Positions 1 to 6,890 of a stretch of DNA of 20,209 nt are shown in pieces. Every line of letters begins with the position of its first letter. Within the stretch, counting starts at the first letter, position 1. The stretch spans positions 1 through 20,209 of IMG/VR virus record IMGVR_UViG_3300017764_000157; one strand, written 5' to 3'. The notes below the pieces were generated by a model. It saw only the letters and a list, made by a program, of their open reading frames with translations. It ran no database searches and was not told where the DNA came from. A program made the position numbers and the translations under genes. This stretch comes from a virus.

Positions 1-2470
1 AGCCCGTGGCCGACAGTTGAGTTAGCTGCACCTCCCGTATAAGTAACAATACTGAACCCACTTTCTGGGGAACTTCTGACTGTTGATGCGATGCTTGGGG
101 TCGTAATAGATACGCTGGCGTCAACCAGTAGTTTTCCGTCAATTTCGATAGCGCCGACACCTGAAGCGTAGCTACCGTTTGTTGTATAAAATTCAAGTTT
201 GCTAAGTGATGTAATTGCTGTTCCAGTATCTGGTGTAAACCACCCTACGTTAGAAGGAACATTGGTTGCAGCATTGTCATTTATTTTGATAAATTCAGTG
301 CTGGAAGACTGCGCTCCATAAATACGAATAGAGCTTGTGACTGTAATTGGTGTCGTTGGAGTAAAGGTGATAGATGACCCAGTGTTTGCATAACATATTC
401 CACTAGCAGATCCATCGAACATAGTTGCAACGCTATAGCCAGAGAAAGGGGTTCCTGTAACTCTGGAACTCCAGTTATCACTCTGGTTATACAACGAGCT
501 ATTTAAACTACCAGCAGCAATCGTTGTGTTGGAAGATCCGGCGTCCCACGCCCAGGCTGCGTATGTGACATTATTGTCATTTACAAGGCTGCTGCTCCCA
601 AGAGTAAAACCGTTGCTGTCAAACGACGTTAATGTGGTGGTTGAAGTTGATTCAGCATTGGTTGAATTGGACTCCAGATATTTATGTACTCCACGAATAG
701 AATCAAACAACTCGTGATCGCCGCTTGCACTTCTTTCTTTTAACCATACAAAACCAGGAGACATTGTAGAATTAGACATTGTCAAAGCCTGCGTTCCAGA
801 ATTACCCGTATATAACTTCGTATCAAAGTAAAGACTGCCATCCGCAATCGTTGAACTTAAATTTGCAGTATTTAAACACTTGTAGCCGCTGACAGGATAG
901 GCGAATACACGTTGGCCGAAGTTAATTACATAAGTTGCAGTTGCTGAATTATCATAATCAGTTACACAAAACACCCAGCCAATGTCAGTCCTTATATTTG
1001 TAAATTGGGTTCCTTGAGACACACCATTTTTGTAACATTGAAGAGTTCCGTTCTCAGCATCAAACGCCCAGCCAAGAATATCTCCAACGGCAAAAGTTGC
1101 TGTTGCGGTACCTGCAGTTGCTGCGCCGCTTGCTGCATTAACATCCCCATTGTATCCAACATAAACACTTATTCCTCCATGTAAATGTGGAGTATTGCTA
1201 GCACCTTGCACATAATCACTATCTCCAGGAAGCATCCCCACCATTGTGTAGTTAGAACCGCTCAATGCGTCTAGCTCAAACTCCCAATACCACTTACCTG
1301 TACCAGCTGGCGTGTAAAAGTTAGCCATATCCAATGGATACCCAGAACCACCACTGGTCGTTGCTTGCAGGTTGCCGTTGCTGAAGGTTGAAGATGATTG
1401 GACAAGAGGGTTCCATGTCGCATAATTGCCCGTGATTTCTCCACCCGCTCCAGTGTCACTTGCTGTGTCGCCGTTGCTTGGGGTGTCAAATAGGGAGTCA
1501 ACTCCTTCTCCGCTAGGCTTTGACGCATATGCTGCGTAGATGTAATCATTGCTTGTTCCGTGAGTCGAAGCAGATGTAGAAGTTAATTTAAACCCATTAG
1601 ACAAAAATTCAACGGTACTTGTAGTATCGCCACCAAGATATGTAGAATCATTTTCAACAACGTTTAAATCTGCCGCCAACTTTTTTGTCACACCACGGGC
1701 TGAGTCAATTATGACCCAAGATCCACCGCCAGAGACCCTTTTGATCAGCACAAATGCAGGCTTAAAACCACAATCAATGGTCTGGTCTGATCCAGTCCCC
1801 GTGTATGCCCCAAACTTGGAAAATCCGGGAATTTCAGACCAGCAATATGCAATTTGAGTGGTGCTAGCAACTAAATTAGAGCCCAGGCTAAAAACTGAAC
1901 TCGTAGGTGATGTCGCATTCCACCAATCATTTCCTGACTGCTTTGCATCAGAAAGGTTTAATTTTAATCGATGATCATTGCCAGTTGCTTCATGATAGAC
2001 CGACCAATTCCCAGAAGATCCTCTAAACTTCGCAAAGATCATTTTTGGGGCGCTGGACAAGCCGTGGCCAACGGTACATGCCGAACCCCCATCAGTAAAG
2101 CTGACAATGCTGAACCCATAAGTATTATTTGCCGAGACAGAACTTGTTATCGTTCCAGCAGTATTAGACGACGCAGCGCCACCGGCCTTCCAGCACCAGG
2201 CTACAAATGTTTGACCATTACCATTTACATAGCCTCCATAGCCAACAGTAAACCCATTGCTGTCAAACGATTGAAGATCGTTGGCATTGGTTCCTTCGGC
2301 ATCAGTTAAATTAGACCTAAGACTTTTAGTAGCGCCGCGCACTGAATCATTCAGCATGTGGTCATAGGCAGCACTTCTTGCCTTGATCCACACAAAGTCC
2401 GGCTGAAATGCCAAGCCACTAATTGCAGTGTTAGTAGTCCCGTTGCCGGTATAAGTAACAACATCCATCC
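1..2470 (-). repeat. Repeated DUF7483-like units within the giant receptor-binding gene
   Basis: Divergent protein-level repeats of about 100 residues lie at roughly 2470-2170, 2120-1810, 1810-1510 and 800-525, and a fifth begins at 70. Shared signatures are a (V/I)V(T/S)(Y/F)T start, a P.(F/M)(V/I)...(K/R) strand, a D..(R/L) segment, (L/F).SNGF and a closing YAAWAW, VAWCW or YAAYA strand. A SPRY-like domain (about 1420-890) interrupts the series between the third and fourth units. The DNA copies have diverged too far to be recent exact duplications. Unit edges were set by eye. Confidence 0.7.
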
Positions 2471-3686
2471 CTTGGTTAGCAGTCGCGAGGCCAAGTGCTG
2501 ATGCCGTTAAGTTATTAACAGTCCAGTTATTGGCGGGGCTGACACCACTTGTGTCCGTACCAAGCGCAGCGTTGCTGCTGTTGTCCGCAAAGTCGAGGTG
2601 GAAGGAGTTGTCGGCAAGGGATACGCCGGAGTCAATAAGCTGCTTACCATCTACGATAAGCCCTGCCAGTGCTGTCCAGTCGTTGCTTACGTTAAGAGTA
2701 ATTGCTGTGATTGATGCTCCAAAAGTTGAGTAAGGGTTGCTTACAACTGTTGAAGCAATATTAGCTGAATCAACTGGTGTTATTGCTACTGAACCATTGC
2801 TACATGTAAAGGTAATGTTGCCATTAGAGCTAGTGTTGTGCCAAGCGTAAATTTCAAAAGTGCTAGACGCAGTGAGAGTAATAGCAGCAGGAAGCGTTAA
2901 AGTTGCCGTCCCAGGGAAAAACCCCCACATCTTTCCTGTCCCAAAAGAATCGCCAGGGACGCCAACGCCATTAAACGCTTTGGCCGTTTCATAACCACTC
3001 TGCGCTGCAGTTCCACTGTATGCACCACTGCTCCACGTCTGGCTATTGTCAAACCAACCATACGTCCCAGCGTATGCCTTCGGCACCCACAGGTTATCGG
3101 TGTTAGTTTCCCCGAAATCTGTTGGCGCTAATGCTTGACCATCGATGAAATGTACGTCGGCCATGCAGCCGTCAAAGTATGCAGCATACCTACCAATATT
3201 ATGTGCAGTTGCGCTATTCCAATCCGTTTCAAAACCAGAAGGAACTGTTGTCCCAGATAAGGTTTGTAATACTCCGTTGACCCAAATTTTTGCTCTATCT
3301 GAAGCGGTACTTTCTGTCGAATTGTAAGCTAGAACAATGTGATACCAAGCACTGGGATCCCTAAATACTGCTGCTGTACCTAGCCGAATATTATAACTAC
3401 CAGTATAATCATGAAATTTAAGTGCTTCAGATTCCCAAAACAATGACGTGTTTGGGTGTGCTCCTGCGTAAGTAGAAAATATTCCACCCTCAGTTCCTAA
3501 TGCAGTTCTTTTTAACCATGTACTGTAGGTCCACGTCTTGCGATTACCTGCAGCACTTGGGGTTCTAGATAAATGGGCTGAATCCGAGGCGTTGAAACGC
3601 AAGGATCTTGAAATACCCGCACCACCGCCACCACCAGCAGACTGACCACTAGCGCCAGCAAGAACGTTAGAACCAATGACGCTCAT
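1..3686 (-). CDS. Giant LamG / DUF7483-like / SPRY repeat receptor-binding protein (3' end outside window)
   Basis: I translated this frame codon by codon from ATG 3686 to the left edge: it stays open for 1228 codons with no stop, so the C-terminus is missing. After a Gly-rich linker (about 8-24), residues 28-190 look like a LamG/concanavalin fold (WTYSTWLKR, AYFDG, FIDGQALAPTDFG). Residues 215-361 are a beta-rich module (copy A). Residues 406-726 hold three DUF7483-like units with TYTGNG, P.F.WIK, D..RG and SNGF motifs. Residues 756-933 resemble SPRY (WYWEFEL, GW.FD...G.L..Y.NG). A fourth unit follows (963-1054), then module copy B (1073-1198) and the start of a fifth unit. The start overlaps the upstream stop as ATGA; no clear Shine-Dalgarno is seen. 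Such repeats occur in marine phage tail proteins. A host-surface or glycan adhesion role is inferred. Confidence 0.88.
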   Translation of the reverse strand, partial: MSVIGSNVLAGASGQSAGGGGGAGISRSLRFNASDSAHLSRTPSAAGNRKTWTYSTWLKRTALGTEGGIFSTYAGAHPNTSLFWESEALKFHDYTGSYNIRLGTAAVFRDPSAWYHIVLAYNSTESTASDRAKIWVNGVLQTLSGTTVPSGFETDWNSATAHNIGRYAAYFDGCMADVHFIDGQALAPTDFGETNTDNLWVPKAYAGTYGWFDNSQTWSSGAYSGTAAQSGYETAKAFNGVGVPGDSFGTGKMWGFFPGTATLTLPAAITLTASSTFEIYAWHNTSSNGNITFTCSNGSVAITPVDSANIASTVVSNPYSTFGASITAITLNVSNDWTALAGLIVDGKQLIDSGVSLADNSFHLDFADNSSNAALGTDTSGVSPANNWTVNNLTASALGLATANQGMDVVTYTGNGTTNTAISGLAFQPDFVWIKARSAAYDHMLNDSVRGATKSLRSNLTDAEGTNANDLQSFDSNGFTVGYGGYVNGNGQTFVAWCWKAGGAASSNTAGTITSSVSANNTYGFSIVSFTDGGSACTVGHGLSSAPKMIFAKFRGSSGNWSVYHEATGNDHRLKLNLSDAKQSGNDWWNATSPTSSVFSLGSNLVASTTQIAYCWSEIPGFSKFGAYTGTGSDQTIDCGFKPAFVLIKRVSGGGSWVIIDSARGVTKKLAADLNVVENDSTYLGGDTTSTVEFLSNGFKLTSTSASTHGTSNDYIYAAYASKPSGEGVDSLFDTPSNGDTASDTGAGGEITGNYATWNPLVQSSSTFSNGNLQATTSGGSGYPLDMANFYTPAGTGKWYWEFELDALSGSNYTMVGMLPGDSDYVQGASNTPHLHGGISVYVGYNGDVNAASGAATAGTATATFAVGDILGWAFDAENGTLQCYKNGVSQGTQFTNIRTDIGWVFCVTDYDNSATATYVINFGQRVFAYPVSGYKCLNTANLSSTIADGSLYFDTKLYTGNSGTQALTMSNSTMSPGFVWLKERSASGDHELFDSIRGVHKYLESNSTNAESTSTTTLTSFDSNGFTLGSSSLVNDNNVTYAAWAWDAGSSNTTIAAGSLNSSLYNQSDNWSSRVTGTPFSGYSVATMFDGSASGICYANTGSSITFTPTTPITVTSSIRIYGAQSSSTEFIKINDNAATNVPSNVGWFTPDTGTAITSLSKLEFYTTNGSYASGVGAIEIDGKLLVDASVSITTPSIASTVRSSPESGFSIVTYTGGAANSTVGHG

Positions 3687-4216
3687 GAGTAATTAGCGGT
3701 GAATACACAGTGAATTGATGTCGCGCTACGAACCACATAATCGATCCGATCTACAGCAGCAGCGGCTGTACTTAACGTTGGTGCGGTGCCACCAGCAAAG
3801 TCAAGCTGCGATCCATACGCCAAAGTGCGACTGCCCGTAGCGTCCTGGACAATAAAGATTGATCCGCTTTGACCAGCAACAATGTTTGTTGGGTTATCTA
3901 ACGTCCGGTTTCCAGCCAGCGTTACGGTGAAGTTATTGCTTGCTGCTAAGTCAACACTGATGTTTGCTCCATCGGTCAGCGTTGTAATCTCACCGCGTTG
4001 ACCAGCTGTAAAGGTTTGGGCAACGTCAGTTACAGCAGTGTCAGGGTCTATAGCTGCTTGTGTACTAACAAGCGCAGCGCCTTCTTTCACATACAGCTTG
4101 TCCTGATCTGTTGCGTAAACAACTTCGCCTTCTTGCAGATCCGAAAGACTGCTATTTAAATTTGCGTAGGTGCCTCTGGCTAGCCGGACAGGCGTTCTAG
4201 TTGCTGGTGTTGGCAT
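3683..4216 (-). CDS. Short tail fibre protein with Mtd_N-like N-terminus
   Basis: This is a 177-aa protein. Residues 9-50 (RLARGTYANL, then LQEGEVVYATD and KLYV) match the short N-terminal motif found in phage tropism-determinant and fibre proteins, where R.TRGT..NL..L..GE..YATD..RLY is typical. Residues 78-177 form a beta-rich tip that contains NRTLDNPTN, AGQSGSIFI, GSRTLAYGS and DYVVRSATSI, a C-terminal type I recognise from other phage fibres. There is no enzymatic motif. ATG 4216 shares one base with the TAA of the preceding gene (TAATG), and its own stop overlaps the giant gene's start (ATGA), so the three fibre genes are probably translationally coupled. The family type is seen in the sequence; the role as a fibre or tip spike is inferred. 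Confidence 0.8.
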   Translation of the reverse strand: MPTPATRTPVRLARGTYANLNSSLSDLQEGEVVYATDQDKLYVKEGAALVSTQAAIDPDTAVTDVAQTFTAGQRGEITTLTDGANISVDLAASNNFTVTLAGNRTLDNPTNIVAGQSGSIFIVQDATGSRTLAYGSQLDFAGGTAPTLSTAAAAVDRIDYVVRSATSIHCVFTANYS

Positions 4217-4806
4217 TAGTCGAACGAGCCCCCGTTAATAACCGTTGAGGTTGTGGCGATTGAACTGCCATTGGCAAAGTTCCCTCCATCCACAATAACC
4301 ACAGTCTGACTTGCGTCCACCCAGGCTATCGCAGCTGACGCTCCACCACTGGTTAAAACCTGACCACTGGTGCCGTAGTTCGCTCCTGCTAAACCAAGCT
4401 GACCTGCAGGGCCAACACGAACTCTTTCAGTGCCTTCAGTCGTAACTTTGAAGTGGCCATCTGAGCCAGTGTCAACAACTTCAGCTTCCGTATTGCCTTC
4501 AACAATCTTGTCGGTATCAGCAGCCGTTCCAGATGATGCAGCAGTAACCCGGCCTTGAGCGTCAACAGTAACGCTGGAAAGCGTATAAGACCCAGGCGTA
4601 ACAGCAGTATTGGCAAGCTTGTCTGCCGTAACGGCATCGTCTGCAATCTTTGCTGTAGTAATAACTCCAGCGCCTAAGCCAGTGGCAACCACATTGCCGA
4701 CCGTGACCTTTTTGGTCTGGTCATTAAGGGTGTCAACAATCGGCAGAACATCAGATGTCTGAACTGAAACCAGTTCAGTGAGATCTGAGATTTTTGTGTT
4801 GCTCAT
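4216..4806 (-). CDS. Short tail fibre protein with KISDLTEL docking-type N-terminus
   Basis: This is a 196-aa protein. The N-terminus (MSNTKISDLTEL, then DVLPIVD and KKVTVGNV) is the short anchoring motif common in phage fibres and is shared with the next upstream gene (KITQLTQL, then FVVVDSS). Residues 50-75 carry ITTAKIADDAVTADKLANTA, a repeat style typical of trimeric fibre shafts. The middle and end (GTSGQVLTSGG, AIAWVDAS) resemble fibre repeats that end in a small beta tip. The start lies 30 nt after the previous stop, with AGAGG about 12 nt upstream. The stop TAA overlaps the next ATG by one base. No catalytic residues are apparent. Assignment as a structural fibre is firm by composition and context; the receptor is unknown. 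Confidence 0.78.
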   Translation of the reverse strand: MSNTKISDLTELVSVQTSDVLPIVDTLNDQTKKVTVGNVVATGLGAGVITTAKIADDAVTADKLANTAVTPGSYTLSSVTVDAQGRVTAASSGTAADTDKIVEGNTEAEVVDTGSDGHFKVTTEGTERVRVGPAGQLGLAGANYGTSGQVLTSGGASAAIAWVDASQTVVIVDGGNFANGSSIATTSTVINGGSFD

Positions 4807-4836
4807 GGCTTAGTCAACCTCTAGGGGCTAAAGGGG

Positions 4837-5937
4837 TCACGACCAAGTTGAGATCGCTACCCGTTTCCAGGTGTTGGTCGCCGTGCAAACGTAAATGTAG
4901 TTGGCGTCCCAAGCAATTTCTCCAGCCGTACCCGCAGCTGTTGCAGATGCTGGAGTGTGAGTTGGAAGCACTGGACGGCTACCTAACGTCACATTTGCCG
5001 CTGTGATCGCAACCATGCTGGTCAACGTTCCAGCAGCTTGAACCTTTAGATCAATCTTGCCGTCTTCTGTTGTGTCACTGGCATCAACGATTGAACTCGC
5101 AATCGATCCAAAAACAATCTGCTCTGGTGTTGACGCATCGTTATTGCCCTGGAAAAGCAAGCTGCTAATAACGTCATTGTCCTGACCAGCAACTGCACTC
5201 CCGCGATGGTGATACAGCGTTATGTCGGCTGCGCTAACCGAAACAGCTTCTGCTGACTCAACAAATAAACCCGTGTTTGCAATTGACTCCGTGATGTGGA
5301 GCGGGTGTAGCGGAGCAGATTCGTTGATCCCAACCTTGTCGCTTTTGACAGTGACGCGTGCAGCAACCGTTCCAGCAGCTGCAGACATCAGTTGTAAAAC
5401 ACCGTCCTCACTGCCGTCTGTGATGTCTGTAATTTGAGCAAGAATTTGCGCGTAAGCAAAGCTTTCGTTGTTGTCGTTCTTGCCGCGAAACTCCAGATTG
5501 CCCAAGTTGTCATTAACAGCAGGCGATACAGAGTTGCGATACAACACAACATCAGGTGCAGTGTCTAAACCCGCATCGGTGTTCTCAATAACAACCTGAT
5601 CAGTCGTATCAACACTGAACAAGTGCAGCTGTGCTGCTGCCGTTCCAGTGCCTAGCTGAAATCCTGTTGCCGTAAATTTACCGATGAAACTGCTGTTAGC
5701 AGTTACTCCAATCTCATTAGCAGCTGCACGATAAAAACCTGAAGCACTGCTGTCAGTCAGGAAACTAATTGAAGGTGCAGTAACGCTGCCATCTGGCACG
5801 GCTTTATGTAAAACACCAAATGACAACCTCTTGTTCTTTTCAGAGCTGGTCGCAACAGAAGAGTCAACAACAACAAAATCGTCAGCTGCAGCTGGCGCAA
5901 GCAGTTGCGTTAATTGAGTAATTTTGCGATCAGCCAT
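4837..5937 (-). CDS. Tail fibre protein with an internal tandem duplication
   Basis: This is a 366-aa fibre. The N-terminal docking-like motif (MADRKITQLTQL, FVVVDSS) is shared with the downstream 196-aa fibre. Residues 49-70 (GSVTAPSISF, TD, GFYR) match residues 80-100 of the upstream S74 fibre. Two copies of a roughly 100-residue unit follow at 104-203 and 213-317, each with an LH(L/I) start, a LY strand, an LEF.G.N or LLFQGNN segment, EDG..(L/D)L and AAGT. The C-terminus (GEIAWDANYIYVC, NTWKRV) is a common fibre ending. ATG 5937 shares one base with the previous TGA, and GGAGG lies 7 nt upstream, which supports the start. This gene has no S74 domain of its own. Structural role is confident; the receptor is unknown. 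Confidence 0.82.
   Translation of the reverse strand: MADRKITQLTQLLAPAAADDFVVVDSSVATSSEKNKRLSFGVLHKAVPDGSVTAPSISFLTDSSASGFYRAAANEIGVTANSSFIGKFTATGFQLGTGTAAAQLHLFSVDTTDQVVIENTDAGLDTAPDVVLYRNSVSPAVNDNLGNLEFRGKNDNNESFAYAQILAQITDITDGSEDGVLQLMSAAAGTVAARVTVKSDKVGINESAPLHPLHITESIANTGLFVESAEAVSVSAADITLYHHRGSAVAGQDNDVISSLLFQGNNDASTPEQIVFGSIASSIVDASDTTEDGKIDLKVQAAGTLTSMVAITAANVTLGSRPVLPTHTPASATAAGTAGEIAWDANYIYVCTATNTWKRVAISTWS
4987..5628 (-). repeat. Tandem duplication of a ~100-residue fibre unit
   Basis: Copy 1 is about 5628-5329 and copy 2 about 5301-4987, separated by roughly nine codons. The alignment by eye pairs LHLFSVDTTDQ with LHITESIANT, VVLYRNSVSP with ITLYHHRGSAV, NLEFRGKND with SLLFQGNND, and SEDGVLQL..AAGT with TEDGKIDL..AAGT. 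The match is clear in protein and weak in DNA, so the duplication is old or under diversifying selection. Confidence 0.7.
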
Positions 5938-6881
5938 CAGCCTGCCTCCAGAGTTGCAACTCTTGCAGTTAACGCAGTAATTTCTGCATAAGCCTCTTGC
6001 AGCCCTTTCATCAACAATGGCACCAAGGCTGCCTTGCCAACTCCCATGTATTCAATATTGCCATCCTCATCGACATCGTTCTCTGTACCCATTACCGCTT
6101 TAGGAACTACGGTTTGCAGCTCTTGAGCAATAAAACCTTCCTCGTAATTACCTGACCCAATCATGCGGAAACGGTGCATCTGAATCTCATTAATTCGAGA
6201 TTTAGCCTCTGGCATATCAGTAATATTATCTTTTAACCGACGATCGGAATTGTCAATTAATTGAATATCATCTGCATCAATAATTCCAATACGACCAGCC
6301 TGAGAGCCATTATAATGAAACTGCATAATAGAACCGACGCTGCTAAGTCGGTTAATTTTTATACAAGGCCCCGCATCAAAAGCAATATTTAGTCTTCCTC
6401 TTCTTTGAATTTGTAAACCTTCAAGTGTGCTTGTATTTGAAGGGTTATCAGAAGTACCAGCAGCCGTAACTTGAGCACCCCAATACAAAGATGGGCCTTC
6501 ACCTACATCTTTCCCAAGAGTAAAAAGCGTATGGTCTGCGCCGCTTAATTGAGTAGCATAAGCGACTTGACCAGTGCCGTAACGGTAAAAGCCGTAATCA
6601 GGGCCATCCGTTCCAAACGTTAATGATGGTGCAGTAATACTGCCCGCTGGAGCGTCAATTCCGCCAGTAGCGGTTGATCGCAATGTAATCCAATCAGTGT
6701 TACCTGAGTTTCTAATCTTTAACTCATCAGATGTAGTATCTAGCCAAAACTGATATGCACGAGTTGTTGCTGGAGCTGTTGGACCGCTGTTATTCGTGAT
6801 AATTGCCAGCAGCTGAGCATTTAGGTCAGACCTAACGGCCGCACCACTGGCATTTGCGACGACACCATCTGCCTGAGCCAT
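5937..6881 (-). CDS. Tail fibre with C-terminal S74 intramolecular chaperone (autoprotease)
   Basis: This is a 314-aa protein. Residues 1-70 include AYQFWLDTT and LKIRN, a common phage fibre start. Residues 80-100 carry GSITAPSLTF...GFYR, shared with the next fibre. Residues 210-314 are an S74 endosialidase-type chaperone: SDRRLKDNI places Ser212 and Lys217 five apart, as in the characterised catalytic pair of this family, followed by F.AQEL..V.P and a C-terminal helix (LVPLLMKGLQEAYAEI) expected to form a trimeric coiled coil. The family helps fibres trimerise and then cuts itself off just before the Ser, which would release about 103 residues here. The gene starts 9 nt after J. No Shine-Dalgarno is visible. 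Function by family is confident; cleavage itself is predicted. Confidence 0.9.
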   Translation of the reverse strand: MAQADGVVANASGAAVRSDLNAQLLAIITNNSGPTAPATTRAYQFWLDTTSDELKIRNSGNTDWITLRSTATGGIDAPAGSITAPSLTFGTDGPDYGFYRYGTGQVAYATQLSGADHTLFTLGKDVGEGPSLYWGAQVTAAGTSDNPSNTSTLEGLQIQRRGRLNIAFDAGPCIKINRLSSVGSIMQFHYNGSQAGRIGIIDADDIQLIDNSDRRLKDNITDMPEAKSRINEIQMHRFRMIGSGNYEEGFIAQELQTVVPKAVMGTENDVDEDGNIEYMGVGKAALVPLLMKGLQEAYAEITALTARVATLEAG

Positions 6882-6890
6882 AACAAAGCT

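Noticed and set aside
1-4216. Diversity-generating retroelement target in the fibre genes
   Set aside because: The Mtd_N-like motif prompted a look, but no reverse transcriptase or template/variable repeat pair is visible in the window, and the end of the giant gene is outside it.
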